Below are positions 26,895 to 36,967 of a stretch of 64,000 bases of DNA, piece by piece; position 1 is the first letter of the stretch, and the number at the start of each line of letters is the position of its first letter. Origin of the DNA: an uncultured Flavobacteriaceae bacterium (lineage in GTDB: Bacteria > Bacteroidota > Bacteroidia > Flavobacteriales > Flavobacteriaceae); NCBI GenBank assembly GCA_905181625.1, contig CAJIYJ010000004.1, positions 1-64,000 of the forward strand. Reading direction: 5' to 3'. Under the pieces are notes generated by a model. It did not search any database. It saw only the letters and a list, made by a program, of their open reading frames with translations, and was not told where the DNA came from. The position numbers were made by a program, and so were the translations under genes.

Positions 26895-28475
26895 ATGAAT
26901 TCTGTTCCTAAAAAATTTCAACTAAATAGTATCATTCATCACAATGAATACTTAATTAATGGAAAAATTTCTAAATGGTCGGGAAATAAAGCAAACATTT
27001 ACTCTACACTTCTTTGTGATTCTGATGAAAAGGACCCGCTTTTAATTGGAACATCTCCTGAAATGTCATCTGAATTGGCAATGGAAGCTTTAAATGCTGC
27101 TTCTAAAGCTTATGATTCAGGAAAGGGAAATTGGCCTAGAATGAAAGTTTATGAAAGAATCCATTGTATGTCTACGTTTGTTCAAAAAATGATACTTAAA
27201 AGAGATGAGATAGTTAAATTGTTAATGTGGGAAATTGGAAAGAACTTAAACGATTCTGAAAAAGAATTTGATAGAACGATTGATTACATTAATGATACTA
27301 TTGAAGAATATAAAAGGATAGATAGAAAAGGAGCAACTTTTCAAAATAAGTCAGGTGTTAGAGCTTTAATAAGAAGAGGACCATTAGGGGTTGTTCTATG
27401 CTTGGGACCGTATAATTATCCATTAAATGAAACTTTTGCATTACTTATTCCAGCAATTATATTGGGTAATACAACTATTTTTAAACCAGCAAAACACGGG
27501 GTTTTACTTATAGCTCCCCTTTTAAACGCTTTTAAAGAATCATTCCCTGCAGGTGTAGTAAATATAATTTTTGGAAGAGGAAGAGTATTAGCTACTCCTA
27601 TTATGGAAAGTGGAAAAATAGATGTTTTATCGTTAATTGGACATAGTTCATCAGCAATTGTTCTACAGGATTTACATCCTCAAAAAAATAGATTACGTTT
27701 AGTATTAGGTCTAGAGGCTAAGAATCCAGCAATTATTTTAAAAGATGCTGATTTAGACTTGACTGTTAAAGAATGTCTTTCTGGTTCATTATCATTTAAT
27801 GGTCAAAGATGTACTGCTTTAAAAATAATTTACGTTCATGAAGAAGTTAAAGATGAGTTTTTAACAAAATTTTCAAAAAAGGTTGACGAATTAGAACTTG
27901 GTATGCCATGGGAAAACACCTTGTTAACACCTCTTCCAGAGCCATCAAAACCTCAATATATTTCGGATTTAATTGATGACGCTACTTCATTAGGTGCAAA
28001 AATTATAAATAAAAAAGGAGGGCAGAGATCTAAAAATTTTACTTTTCCTGCAGTTTTATATCCAGTCTCTAAAAAAATGAGGGTATTTGAAGAAGAACAG
28101 TTCGGTCCAGTTGTTCCAGTTGTTTCCTTTAGTGATGTTTCTGATCCTTTGAACGATATGGCTGATTCAAATTATGGACAACAAGCCAGTATATTTGGAA
28201 AAGATGTAGATGCTTTGGGGCCAGTAATTGATTCTTTAGTGAACTTAGTGTGTAGAGTTAATTTAAACAGTGCTTGTCAAAGAGGTCCTGATATATTCCC
28301 ATTTACTGGAAGAAAAGACTCTGCAGTAGCAACTCTAAGTGTACATGATGCTTTAAGGTCATTTTCAATTAGAACATTTGTTGCCTCAAAAGACAATGAA
28401 TTAAATAAAAATATTTTGAGAGAAATGATAGATTCTAAAAAGTCAAATTTTATTAGAACTGATTATTATCTTTAG
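26895..28475 (+). CDS. gapN: NADP-dependent glyceraldehyde-3-phosphate dehydrogenase-like aldehyde dehydrogenase
   Basis: A 526-residue aldehyde dehydrogenase resembling the non-phosphorylating GAPDH (GapN/ALDH11) branch, which oxidises glyceraldehyde 3-phosphate directly to 3-phosphoglycerate and yields NADPH. Catalytic residues are intact: Asn174 in GPYNYPLNE, Glu274 in LGLEAKNPA and Cys306 in [40 protein letters not shown] near the C-terminus is a characteristic GapN segment. It starts 12 bases after ilvC and reads in the same direction, so it is probably the last gene of the ilv operon; its NADPH could feed IlvC. Substrate assignment is by family only. Confidence 0.85.
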   Translation: MNSVPKKFQLNSIIHHNEYLINGKISKWSGNKANIYSTLLCDSDEKDPLLIGTSPEMSSELAMEALNAASKAYDSGKGNWPRMKVYERIHCMSTFVQKMILKRDEIVKLLMWEIGKNLNDSEKEFDRTIDYINDTIEEYKRIDRKGATFQNKSGVRALIRRGPLGVVLCLGPYNYPLNETFALLIPAIILGNTTIFKPAKHGVLLIAPLLNAFKESFPAGVVNIIFGRGRVLATPIMESGKIDVLSLIGHSSSAIVLQDLHPQKNRLRLVLGLEAKNPAIILKDADLDLTVKECLSGSLSFNGQRCTALKIIYVHEEVKDEFLTKFSKKVDELELGMPWENTLLTPLPEPSKPQYISDLIDDATSLGAKIINKKGGQRSKNFTFPAVLYPVSKKMRVFEEEQFGPVVPVVSFSDVSDPLNDMADSNYGQQASIFGKDVDALGPVIDSLVNLVCRVNLNSACQRGPDIFPFTGRKDSAVATLSVHDALRSFSIRTFVASKDNELNKNILREMIDSKKSNFIRTDYYL

Positions 28476-29590
28476 GAATTTAGCATTACTGGCATAACTA
28501 GCATTGTAATTTGTTCAGAATCAGAACCTAGCTTTGTTGGGGTTAAAATACCAGCTCTATTAGGAAGAGATAATTCAAGTTTAACTTCATCTGAACTTAA
28601 ATTGGAAAGCATTTCAACTAAAAACCTAGAATTAAAACCTATTTGAATATCATCTCCATTATAATTACAGCTTAGTCTTTCTTCGGCTTTATTACTATAA
28701 TCTAGATCTTCGGCTGAAATAATTAATTCATTTCCAGTAATCTTCAATCTTATTTGATGAGTAGTTTTATTTGAAAATATGCTAACTCGTTTAGCTGAGT
28801 TTAAAAACAACCCTCTGTCAATTGTTAATACATTAGGATTTTCTTTAGGAATTACAGCTTCATAGTTCGGGTATTTCCCGTCAATAAGTCTACATGTTAA
28901 TGAAAGATTAGAAAAAGTGAACTTCGCATTACTTTCATTATACTCAATATCAACATCAATATCTTCACTCATTAATATGCCTTTTAAAACAGTAAGAGGT
29001 TTTTTAGGCATTATAAATTCGACTAATTTTTCAGAAGTATAATCTGTTCTAACATATCTAACTAATTTGTGTGCATCTGTTGCGACAAAGGTTGAATTTT
29101 CGTTAGAAAACTGAAAAAATACCCCGCTCATTACAGGTCTTAAATCATCATTTCCAGACGCAAAAATTGTTGTATTGATTGCTTGGTATAGAACCTGAGA
29201 TGAAATAGTAGAGTTAGAAGCGTCCGAAATAGCTAATGTTTTAGGGAATTCATCTCCTTTAGCGTAAGCTAGAGAATACTTTCCATGGTTTGAGCTAATC
29301 TCGATTGTATTGTTTTCTGAAATATTAAAAGTTAAAGGCTGTTCAGGAAATGTTTTTAATGTATCAATAAGTAGTTTTGCGGGAACTGCCAAAGAACCTG
29401 TATCAGATGAATCAATTTTAATGTTAGCACTTAGAGTAGTTTCTAAATCTGACGCAGTTATATTTAAAAGATTTTCAGACACTTCAAATAAAAAGTAATC
29501 TAATATTGGTAGAGTATTATTAGTATTTAAAATACCTCCTAAAACCTGAATATTTTTAAGCAATAAAGAACTTGAAACTATAAACTTCAT
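28472..29590 (-). CDS. dnaN: DNA polymerase III beta subunit (sliding clamp)
   Basis: A 372-residue protein with the three repeated clamp domains: start [33 protein letters not shown], central [15 protein letters not shown]...[10 protein letters not shown] (about 138-165), and the C-terminal end with MLVMPVML just before the stop, where clamp-binding peptides dock in the family. It encircles DNA and tethers replicative and repair polymerases. It is not next to dnaA here. Its stop shares four bases (TTAG) with the stop of the convergent gapN gene. Confidence 0.97.
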   Translation of the reverse strand: MKFIVSSSLLLKNIQVLGGILNTNNTLPILDYFLFEVSENLLNITASDLETTLSANIKIDSSDTGSLAVPAKLLIDTLKTFPEQPLTFNISENNTIEISSNHGKYSLAYAKGDEFPKTLAISDASNSTISSQVLYQAINTTIFASGNDDLRPVMSGVFFQFSNENSTFVATDAHKLVRYVRTDYTSEKLVEFIMPKKPLTVLKGILMSEDIDVDIEYNESNAKFTFSNLSLTCRLIDGKYPNYEAVIPKENPNVLTIDRGLFLNSAKRVSIFSNKTTHQIRLKITGNELIISAEDLDYSNKAEERLSCNYNGDDIQIGFNSRFLVEMLSNLSSDEVKLELSLPNRAGILTPTKLGSDSEQITMLVMPVMLNS

Positions 29591-29668
29591 AATTTAATTT
29601 TATTAAAGTAAATATATTAGAAAGTATCGTCAAAATAAAACTAATTTATTAACACTTTTTACAAGTTT

Positions 29669-30499
29669 TTATTCGAATTTAATAGTTACTAAATCTCTGT
29701 AATTTAAACCAAACAAACTACTTGCTCCACCTGTATTGCCTGGATTGCTTTTATATATAGCTAATTCAAGAAAATTAGATTTATTAAAAAGAGCTAACTT
29801 CTTGCCTTCTTCTTTTCTAATTTCTTTTTTAATATCAAATTTAATCGCCTCACTATAAGAATTCACTATAGATTCAAATTTATAATTTCTTGCATTAATA
29901 ACATAAGGCCTAGACTTGCCAAATTCGTCAAATAGAGTTTTAGAGATATTAGTTATAACATTCTCATAATTATCTATGTATATAACATTACCTGTGATTT
30001 CTTTATTTTTCTCATTAACAATAGGGTTTATGTCATAAAGCTCTTTTAATTCCTGAATTCTTTTACCAACTAGATCTATAGAACCTCCTCTATATATGTG
30101 AGCTGCAACTTTAACGAACACATCTAAGACTGTAAAACTGGTTGATTTATGATTGTGAATATTGATTTCAATAATTTTTTCTGGATTAATTTTTGAAGAA
30201 ATCAAAGACATTATTCCATTATTAGCACATATAAAGTAATGACCATCTAATATCATTGCTATATGATTTTGGTCTGGTGTTTTTTCTGAATCAACTCCAA
30301 TAATATGAATTGAACCTTCAGGGAAATTCTTATAGGAGTTTTGTATTATGTAAGCACCTTCAATTATATTAAATGGAGATATATTATGAGAAATATCAAC
30401 AATATTTACATTTTCAATCTCACTGTATAGAGCACCTTTAACCGAACCAACAAAGTGATCTTTATTACCAAAATCAGTTGTTAATGTAATTAGACTCAT
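29669..30499 (-). CDS. SAM hydroxide adenosyltransferase (DUF62/SAM hydrolase family)
   Basis: This 276-residue protein matches the S-adenosyl-L-methionine hydroxide adenosyltransferase family, related to fluorinase/chlorinase, which splits SAM to adenosine and methionine. Motifs: LTTDFGNKDHFVGSVKGAL (about 5-23) with the catalytic-region Asp, VDISHNISPFNIIEGAYI, IHIIGVDSE, ICANNGIMSLI, and IYIDNYENVITNI with a late conserved segment before FEFxxN-like ALFNKSNFLELAI. There is no 21-residue insertion loop distinguishing fluorinases, as far as can be seen. Physiological role in flavobacteria is uncertain. Divergent to phoH, with 79 bases between. Confidence 0.88.
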   Translation of the reverse strand: MSLITLTTDFGNKDHFVGSVKGALYSEIENVNIVDISHNISPFNIIEGAYIIQNSYKNFPEGSIHIIGVDSEKTPDQNHIAMILDGHYFICANNGIMSLISSKINPEKIIEINIHNHKSTSFTVLDVFVKVAAHIYRGGSIDLVGKRIQELKELYDINPIVNEKNKEITGNVIYIDNYENVITNISKTLFDEFGKSRPYVINARNYKFESIVNSYSEAIKFDIKKEIRKEEGKKLALFNKSNFLELAIYKSNPGNTGGASSLFGLNYRDLVTIKFE

Positions 30500-30578
30500 T
30501 TGTTAAAAAAAATTTAATGTATAAGATTAAAAATTACATAAATTTACAACTTGCCAATTAATAACAAGCATAGCTTAA

Positions 30579-31532
30579 GTGAAAAAAATAGAATATTTTA
30601 TAAATCAGATACACCCTTCAGATTTTTTTGATAAAAAAGACTATGACCTAGTTTCATTAATCAAGAAACAATTCATAAAAATCAAAATAATTTCTAAAGG
30701 AGATAGACTCATATTGGAAGGAGATGAATCATTAACGACTCAATTGATTATTAGGCTTGACACTTTAATGTTGTTTATGAAAAATTCAAACAATATTATT
30801 AATAAAACACTGATAAACTCTATGCTAAGTGGTAACGGAAAAGATTTAATTAAATCCAGTCAAAGTAGACTCATTCTACATGGAGTTGGAAAGAAGCCAA
30901 TAAAGGCACATACTATTAATCAAATTAAAATTGTAGAAGCTTTTGAAAACAATGACATGGTTTTTGCTATTGGCCCAGCAGGAACCGGTAAAACGTATAC
31001 CGGAATTGCTGTTGCGGTTAAAGCTTTAAAAGACAAGGCTGTTAAAAAAATAATTTTAACAAGACCAGCCGTTGAAGCAGGTGAGAGCTTAGGTTTTTTA
31101 CCTGGGGACTTAAAAGATAAATTAGACCCGTATATGCAACCTTTATACGATTCTTTGAAAGAAATGATTGCTATTGAAAAACTAGAAGATCATATTAAAA
31201 GAGGAGTAATTGAAATTGCACCATTGGCATATATGAGGGGAAGAACTTTAGATAATGCTTTTGTTATTTTAGATGAAGGACAAAATGCTACTCATAATCA
31301 AATGAAAATGTTTTTAACTAGAATGGGTAATAATGCTAAATTCATGATTACAGGGGATCCAGGCCAAATTGATTTAGCTAAAAAAACAATATCTGGATTA
31401 AAAGAAGCAGGTATTATGCTTGAAAATATTAAAGGAATTAAAATAGTTCATTTAGATGATAGTGATGTATTAAGACATGAAGTAGTTAAAAGAATAATAG
31501 ACGCATATAAGAAAATAGAAAAGGAAAATTAA
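30579..31532 (+). CDS. phoH: PhoH-like ATPase
   Basis: A 317-residue P-loop protein of the PhoH/YbeZ family. Walker A is GPAGTGKT at 132-139; Walker B and flanks are [23 protein letters not shown], followed by [12 protein letters not shown]. An N-terminal domain of about 110 residues precedes the ATPase, as in YbeZ. Family members are linked to RNA metabolism and rRNA maturation with YbeY (not in this window). The start is GTG at 30579. purC begins two bases after its stop, suggesting a shared transcript. Confidence 0.93.
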   Translation: MKKIEYFINQIHPSDFFDKKDYDLVSLIKKQFIKIKIISKGDRLILEGDESLTTQLIIRLDTLMLFMKNSNNIINKTLINSMLSGNGKDLIKSSQSRLILHGVGKKPIKAHTINQIKIVEAFENNDMVFAIGPAGTGKTYTGIAVAVKALKDKAVKKIILTRPAVEAGESLGFLPGDLKDKLDPYMQPLYDSLKEMIAIEKLEDHIKRGVIEIAPLAYMRGRTLDNAFVILDEGQNATHNQMKMFLTRMGNNAKFMITGDPGQIDLAKKTISGLKEAGIMLENIKGIKIVHLDDSDVLRHEVVKRIIDAYKKIEKEN

Positions 31533-31534
31533 TT

Positions 31535-32485
31535 ATGAGAGCAATTACAAAAACTGACTTTAAATTTAAAAATCAACTTTCTAAATATTCAGGAAAAGTA
31601 AGAGATGTATACAATGTTAATAATGAATTTTTAGTAATGGTAGCATCTGATAGATTATCTGCCTTTGATGTAGTTTTACCAAAAGGAATTCCTTATAAAG
31701 GACAGATTTTGAATCAAATTGCATGCAAAATGTTAAAAGAAACATCTCATATAGTTCAAAACTGGTTTATAGACTCTCCAGATCCTAATGTTTCAATTGG
31801 TCAAATTTGCGAACCTTTCAAGATTGAAATGGTTATCAGAGGATATTTATCTGGTCACGCAGCAAGATTATACAAATCTGGAATTAGAAAAATTTGTGGA
31901 ATCAAAATGCCTGAAGGCATGATAGAAAATGATCAATTTAATTTTCCAATTATAACTCCAACAACTAAAGCGATAGATGGCCAACACGATGAGGATATTT
32001 CTAAAGAAGATCTATTAAGTCAAGAAATTGTTTCAAAAGAAGATTATAAAATTTTAGAAGATTATACTTATAAACTTTTTGAAGAAGGTTCAAAAATTGC
32101 TAATAAACAAGGTTTGATTTTGGTTGATACCAAATACGAATTTGGTAAGAATTCCAAAGGTGAGATTATTTTGATTGATGAAATTCATACTCCTGATTCA
32201 TCGAGATATTTTTATTTAAACTCATACAAAAAATTACAAAATTCAAAATCTCCTCAAAAGCAATTATCTAAAGAATTTGTAAGACAATGGCTTATAGACA
32301 ATGGTTTTCAAGGAAAACAAGATCAAATTATTCCTCAAATGAGTTCAGATTATATAGAAATAGTTTCAGAACGTTATATAGAACTATATGAAAAGATTAC
32401 TGGATCTAAATTTGTCAAATCTGATACTAGTGACATCCAACTTAGAATTAAATCCAATATTGACAATTATTTTGAATCCAAATGA
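31535..32485 (+). CDS. purC: Phosphoribosylaminoimidazole-succinocarboxamide synthase
   Basis: This 316-residue enzyme joins aspartate to CAIR with ATP, step seven/eight of purine synthesis. The N-terminal motif [32 protein letters not shown] is the family signature; also [26 protein letters not shown] and [11 protein letters not shown], typical of the longer (about 300 residue) PurC seen in yeast and many Bacteroidota rather than the 240-residue E. coli form. It is alone from the pur pathway here, paired with phoH. Its last 19 bases overlap the 3' end of miaA on the other strand. Confidence 0.96.
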   Translation: MRAITKTDFKFKNQLSKYSGKVRDVYNVNNEFLVMVASDRLSAFDVVLPKGIPYKGQILNQIACKMLKETSHIVQNWFIDSPDPNVSIGQICEPFKIEMVIRGYLSGHAARLYKSGIRKICGIKMPEGMIENDQFNFPIITPTTKAIDGQHDEDISKEDLLSQEIVSKEDYKILEDYTYKLFEEGSKIANKQGLILVDTKYEFGKNSKGEIILIDEIHTPDSSRYFYLNSYKKLQNSKSPQKQLSKEFVRQWLIDNGFQGKQDQIIPQMSSDYIEIVSERYIELYEKITGSKFVKSDTSDIQLRIKSNIDNYFESK

Positions 32486-33369
32486 GTAGAAATTATATCA
32501 TCAATTTCATGATTTCGATCTAACCAGACAAGATTCTTTTTTTTGTTTAACCAAGTAAGCTGTCTTTTAGCATACCTTCTTGTATTTTTTTTAATCTCTT
32601 CAATGTAGTGTTCTATCGGTTTTTCACTATTTAAATATTCAAATAACTCTTTATATCCAACTGTCTGAAGTGCAGTTAAATCTTTATGGTTTTTAAGAGT
32701 TTTTACTTCATTTAATAAACCATTATCAATCATTTCATCTACTCTTTCATTAATTAACTTATATAATTTTTTTCTTTCTATATTAATTGCTATTGGAAAC
32801 ACAGAGTAGGGACGTTTCACATTTTTTTTATTTAAAAAACTAGAAAAAGGTGTACTTGAAGATATGCAAACTTCTAAAGCTCTGACAATTCTTCTATAGT
32901 TATTAAGATCTATTGTTTTATAGTATGCAGGATCAAGTTTTTTTAATTTATTTTGAAGAAATTCTATTCCTTTGTTAATATATTGATCATTTAAATCTTT
33001 TCTTACATTTAAATCTATTTCAGGAAAAACATCTAGACCATTTATAGAAGCATCCATATATAAACCAGATCCTCCAACCATTATCACAAAATTATTTTTT
33101 TTAAATGTATCACTTAAGATCTTATTTGATTCTATTTCAAAATCATTAATAGTATAACGATCTAAAATCGATATATGCTGAATACAATGATGTTTAACGC
33201 TTGAAAGATCTTTTTTGGAAGGAACACCAGTCCCAATATTCATCTCTCTATAAAATTGTCTTGAATCACAGGAAATAATTTCACAATTTAATGATTTTGC
33301 TAGCTCTATACTAAACTTTGTTTTACCAACTGCTGTAGGACCAGAAATGGTTATTAAAGTTTTTTTCAT
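32467..33369 (-). CDS. miaA: tRNA dimethylallyltransferase
   Basis: A 300-residue enzyme adding a dimethylallyl group to A37 of UNN-reading tRNAs. The P-loop is in [13 protein letters not shown] (8-20), followed by the substrate-binding [19 protein letters not shown]; later [14 protein letters not shown] and [25 protein letters not shown] complete the family pattern. Its start codon overlaps the stop of the upstream exonuclease/GIY-YIG gene as ATGA. The length is standard. Confidence 0.96.
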   Translation of the reverse strand: MKKTLITISGPTAVGKTKFSIELAKSLNCEIISCDSRQFYREMNIGTGVPSKKDLSSVKHHCIQHISILDRYTINDFEIESNKILSDTFKKNNFVIMVGGSGLYMDASINGLDVFPEIDLNVRKDLNDQYINKGIEFLQNKLKKLDPAYYKTIDLNNYRRIVRALEVCISSSTPFSSFLNKKNVKRPYSVFPIAINIERKKLYKLINERVDEMIDNGLLNEVKTLKNHKDLTALQTVGYKELFEYLNSEKPIEHYIEEIKKNTRRYAKRQLTWLNKKKNLVWLDRNHEIDDIISTHLDSK

Positions 33370-34655
33370 ACTAATTTATCAATATTAATTGTTTTTTCGA
33401 TTTTATGTTTTTTCAAGAAATTGATAATCAAAAATTCAGGTTCTTCAATTTTTTCTGATTTTGTAATTAAAGATTCTAAAATTTCTATATTATTAATTTG
33501 ATAATTTAATGTAAAATAGCCATAACCAACATATTTATTCTTTTTAATTAGTATAACACTTTTCTCATCAATACTTCTTCCTTTGTCAATTATAAGCATA
33601 TTAGGATACTCAAAGCTATGATCTTTTAGTAGATCATTTATTTTACAATTACTTTCTTCGGATTTGTTGTTTTCCAGATTATACTTATTGTTTAAAATTG
33701 ATAATTTTTTATTCGCATTTTTTAAATAGGAATAAGTTTCAATAAAATCTTTAGAGTCTTGATAATGAGAAATTCTTAAAAATTTAAAATTATCAATATC
33801 AATGCAAATTTCTAAACCAAATTTCTTTATTGTCCTTTTTAATAAAATGTTGAACTTAGGTTGATGGATTTTAATTTCTTTATTTTCTTTAAGTAAAGCT
33901 ACCAGTTCACTTCCAGTATATTCATAACTTATGTCTGATAATTCTAATCTGATTTTTAATGATTTATTACTATTTCCAGTTAAATGTTGATTAACTCTAT
34001 TTTTTATTGATTTACTTTTCCCTATGTATATTATTTGATCTTTAGAATTATGGAAATAGTAAATTCCTGTTTCATTTTTTAAGTTTTTAAGCAGGTTAAC
34101 CCATTTATTTTCTTTTTTAACACTTTCATTAATAATTAATTTATTAAAAATTTCTTTTTCAATATCTTTTACTAATAGTATTTTAAATAACTCTACGGTA
34201 GCTAGAGCATCTCCAGAGGCTCTGTGTCTGTTACTCATTGGAATCCCAAGAGACTTAACTAAGTTTCCTAATTTGTAGGACTCCATGTTTGGAATAAGTT
34301 TTTTTGATAATTTAACGGTACACAACTGAGAAATTATAAAATCAAATCCTAACCTGTCAAACTCAATTTTTAACATTCTATGGTCAAATGACGAGTTATG
34401 TGCTACCAGAACAGTTTTATCAGTAATCTCTAATATTCTTTTTGCAATCTGATAAAATTTAGGTGCATTTATCAACATCTTATCTGTTATTCCAGTTAAT
34501 TGTTGTACGAATGGTTGGATTGGTATTTCCGGATTAACTAGACTTATAAACTGATCAATAACATTTATTCCATCGAATTTATAGACGGCAATTTCAGTAA
34601 TGCCCTCTTCATTGAATTTTCCCCCAGTTGTTTCTACATCAATAATTGAATACAA
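33366..34655 (-). CDS. DEDDh 3'-5' exonuclease fused to GIY-YIG (UvrC-like) nuclease domain
   Basis: This 429-residue protein joins two nuclease modules. Residues 1-165 are a DnaQ-like exonuclease: IIDVETTGG (Asp5, Glu7), AHNSSFDHRML (second Asp) and HRASGDALATVELF (final His/Asp), so all DEDDh residues are visible. Residues about 190-275 form a GIY-YIG domain: GIYYFHN...IIYIGKSKSIKNRVNQHL and the catalytic Glu region GSELVALLKENKEIK. The remaining C-terminal part is unassigned. Similar fusions are annotated in Bacteroidota as DNA polymerase III epsilon-like or Cho-like proteins; a repair role is inferred. The start is TTG at 34655; the next Met is about 50 codons in. Upstream yggS is seven bases away. 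Confidence 0.85.
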   Translation of the reverse strand: MYSIIDVETTGGKFNEEGITEIAVYKFDGINVIDQFISLVNPEIPIQPFVQQLTGITDKMLINAPKFYQIAKRILEITDKTVLVAHNSSFDHRMLKIEFDRLGFDFIISQLCTVKLSKKLIPNMESYKLGNLVKSLGIPMSNRHRASGDALATVELFKILLVKDIEKEIFNKLIINESVKKENKWVNLLKNLKNETGIYYFHNSKDQIIYIGKSKSIKNRVNQHLTGNSNKSLKIRLELSDISYEYTGSELVALLKENKEIKIHQPKFNILLKRTIKKFGLEICIDIDNFKFLRISHYQDSKDFIETYSYLKNANKKLSILNNKYNLENNKSEESNCKINDLLKDHSFEYPNMLIIDKGRSIDEKSVILIKKNKYVGYGYFTLNYQINNIEILESLITKSEKIEEPEFLIINFLKKHKIEKTINIDKLV

Positions 34656-34661
34656 TATTTT

Positions 34662-35312
34662 TTATTTACGTTTTCCAAAAATAGTACTGCCAAGTCTTAT
34701 TAAATTACTCTGACATTCTATAGCTATATTATAATCTCCACTCATTCCCATTGATAAAAATTCCATAGATAAAGATTCTTTATACTTTACATATAACTCT
34801 TTTAAAGAGTTAAATTGACCTCTTACAAGATTTTTATCATTGGTGAAGCTGGCCATTCCCATTAATCCAATGACTTTAATGTTACTAAATGTAGATAAAA
34901 GGTTGTCATTTAAAATCAATTCAAAGTCCTTAATTGAAAATCCAAATTTTGTTTCATCTTTAGAAATATCAATCTGAATTAAAACATTAATAATCCTATT
35001 GTTTTTGATTGCTTGCTTATTGACTTCTTTAATAAGCTTGACACTGTCTATACTATGTATTAGGTGTACAAAAGGAGCTATGTATTTTACTTTATTTGTT
35101 TGAAGATGTCCAATCATGTGCCATTTAATATTTTTTGGTAGATAATCATGTTTTGAAACAAGTTCTTTAATTTTATTTTCACCAAAGTGTAATTGACCAG
35201 CTTTATAAGCTATTTCTACATCTTCAACTGGTTTAGTTTTTGAAACGGCAACCAATGTAACGTAACTAGGGATTTTTGATTTAATTTCTGATAAACTATT
35301 AGCTATATTCAT
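34662..35312 (-). CDS. yggS: YggS family pyridoxal phosphate homeostasis protein
   Basis: A 216-residue PLP-binding TIM-barrel protein (PROSC/YggS/YBL036c family). The PLP lysine is in TLVAVSKTKPVEDV (about 20-33), followed by HFGENKIKELVSKH, WHMIGHLQTNKVKYI and LSMGMSGDYNIAIECQSNLIRLGSTIFGKR, which are the canonical motifs. It buffers free PLP and influences amino-acid pools; no catalytic activity is established. The start codon shares one base with the upstream oxidoreductase stop (TAATG). Confidence 0.95.
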   Translation of the reverse strand: MNIANSLSEIKSKIPSYVTLVAVSKTKPVEDVEIAYKAGQLHFGENKIKELVSKHDYLPKNIKWHMIGHLQTNKVKYIAPFVHLIHSIDSVKLIKEVNKQAIKNNRIINVLIQIDISKDETKFGFSIKDFELILNDNLLSTFSNIKVIGLMGMASFTNDKNLVRGQFNSLKELYVKYKESLSMEFLSMGMSGDYNIAIECQSNLIRLGSTIFGKRK

Positions 35313-36265
35313 TAAATATTTTTAATAATTTGACTGGCCAAACTCAGTGCTAAATAACCATCTTCTAAACTGATTATTGGCGTTGAATTGTTTGATATTG
35401 AATTAGCAAACGATTCATGTTCTTTAACAATAGAATTTGCTGGATTTATTACTGGATTCTTGTAATATATTTGCTTTTTTTTTCCACTATTATTTTTAAT
35501 AATCATTGCATATTTATCTAAACTATTAATAGCTTCAGATATTTTAACGACTTCACTTTTCTTTTCTAGAAAATCGACAGAAATGTACGCGTCATTTTGA
35601 AAAAAACGAGTTTTTCTCATATTTTTTAATGAAATTCTACTTGCAGTAAAGTTTGCAACACAACCATTTTCAAATTCTACTCTTGCATTAGTGATATCAG
35701 GTGTTTCACTAATTACACAGACTCCATTTGCATTTACAGATTTAATTTTAGATTTGACTATACTAAGAACAATATCTATATCATGAATCATAAGATCTAA
35801 TACCACTGAGACATCATTTCCCCTTGGATTAAATTCAGCAAGCCTATGACATTCTATAAATTTAGGATTCTTTATGGTTTCTTTTACGCTTACATAAGCT
35901 GGGTTAAAGCGTTCAACATGTCCAACTTGACCCATTAGGTTATTCTCTTTTGCTAAGTCAACCAACTCTTTCGCTTGTTCAATTGTTGAGGTAATGGGTT
36001 TTTCAATAAAAATATGTTTATTATTTTTTAAACATTTTTTCGCTATAAAGTGATGAGAAGGAGTATTTGAACAAATAAAAACAACGTCAACTGAATTTAT
36101 TAACTCATTAGAATCTTTAAAATAAACAAAATCATTGCCTAGTTCTTTAGACCTTTTTAAATCACTATCATGAAACCCAATAACTTTATATAAATTTGAT
36201 TTCTTAAGAAGTTTAAGATGAATAGAGCCTAAATGACCTGTTCCAATAACACCAACTTTTAACAT
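35312..36265 (-). CDS. Gfo/Idh/MocA family oxidoreductase
   Basis: About 317 residues from the ATG at 36265. The N-terminal Rossmann motif is VGVIGTGHLGSIHLKLLKKS; EKPITSTIEQAKELVDLAKENN (the EKP motif, with catalytic-region Lys) and GHVERFNPAYVSV follow, with VVLDLMIHDIDIVLSIV in the C-terminal domain. Members oxidise or reduce sugars and related compounds with NAD(P); the MIHDID helix resembles UDP-sugar or inositol dehydrogenase relatives, but no substrate is assignable. The open frame extends to a TTG at 36280, but that TTG is part of a TATTTTTG promoter box, so the ATG is preferred. Confidence 0.88.
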   Translation of the reverse strand: MLKVGVIGTGHLGSIHLKLLKKSNLYKVIGFHDSDLKRSKELGNDFVYFKDSNELINSVDVVFICSNTPSHHFIAKKCLKNNKHIFIEKPITSTIEQAKELVDLAKENNLMGQVGHVERFNPAYVSVKETIKNPKFIECHRLAEFNPRGNDVSVVLDLMIHDIDIVLSIVKSKIKSVNANGVCVISETPDITNARVEFENGCVANFTASRISLKNMRKTRFFQNDAYISVDFLEKKSEVVKISEAINSLDKYAMIIKNNSGKKKQIYYKNPVINPANSIVKEHESFANSISNNSTPIISLEDGYLALSLASQIIKNI

Positions 36266-36277
36266 ATAATTTTTTTT

Positions 36278-36285
36278 CAAAAATA
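36278..36285 (-). promoter_or_regulatory. Candidate -7 box of Gfo/Idh/MocA-yggS operon
   Basis: The minus strand reads TATTTTTG (complement of 36278-36285), matching TAnnTTTG, 12 bases before the ATG at 36265. It decides between the two possible starts of the gene. No clear -33 TTG. Confidence 0.4.
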
Positions 36286-36323
36286 CAATTCTTATTTATT
36301 AATTTTACGATAATTTAAAGCTA

Positions 36324-36965
36324 TTGTTAGACACTTCAAAACATAAAGGATTAAGGAAAAGATTAGTTGATCAGCTAATAAGTAAAGGAATTAGTTCTAA
36401 ACCGGTAATAAACGCAATTTTACATATTCCAAGACATTTATTTATTGAAAAGGATTTTGAGTCATATGCTTATTTAGACAAAGCTTTTCCTATTGATTCT
36501 AATCAAACTATATCTCAACCCTATACAGTTGCTTTTCAAACATCTATTCTAGAAATTGAAAATAACGATAAAGTACTTGAAGTAGGCACAGGTTCTGGTT
36601 ACCAGACAGCTGTATTAGTTAAGTTAAAAGCTGAAGTTTACACAATAGAAAGGCAACATGTTTTATATAGAAAATCCATGAAGAGATTAAATGAGTTGGG
36701 TTATAACCCTAAATCTATTAAATATGGAGATGGCTATTTAGGTATGCCAGAACAAGCACCATTTGATAAGATATTGGTTACCGCAGGAGCTTCAGAAGTT
36801 CCTAAAAAACTACTTCTTCAATTAAAAGTTGGTGGAAAAATTGTTATACCTATTGGAAATATTGATCAAGAAATGACTTTGATAGTTAGAAAAAGTAAAA
36901 CTAAATTTGAGAAAATTAAATTAGGAAAATTTAATTTTGTTCCGATGCTTAAAAACACAAATTAA
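36324..36965 (+). CDS. pcm: Protein-L-isoaspartate O-methyltransferase
   Basis: A 213-residue SAM-dependent methyltransferase repairing isoaspartyl residues in aged proteins. Family motifs: HIPRHLFI (about 33-40), AYLDKAFPIDSNQTISQPYTVAFQT, and motif I VLEVGTGSGYQTAVLVKL, then PFDKILVTAGASEVPKKLL and GGKIVIPIG. The start is TTG at 36324, since the next ATG lies well inside the protein (after SIKYGDGYLG). Divergent to the oxidoreductase and convergent with smpB, with only two bases between the stops. Confidence 0.94.
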   Translation: MLDTSKHKGLRKRLVDQLISKGISSKPVINAILHIPRHLFIEKDFESYAYLDKAFPIDSNQTISQPYTVAFQTSILEIENNDKVLEVGTGSGYQTAVLVKLKAEVYTIERQHVLYRKSMKRLNELGYNPKSIKYGDGYLGMPEQAPFDKILVTAGASEVPKKLLLQLKVGGKIVIPIGNIDQEMTLIVRKSKTKFEKIKLGKFNFVPMLKNTN

Positions 36966-36967
36966 AT

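Noticed and set aside
36266-36280. TTG start for the Gfo/Idh/MocA gene at 36280
   Set aside because: The TTG belongs to a TATTTTTG promoter box; the ATG at 36265 begins just before the Rossmann motif as expected.
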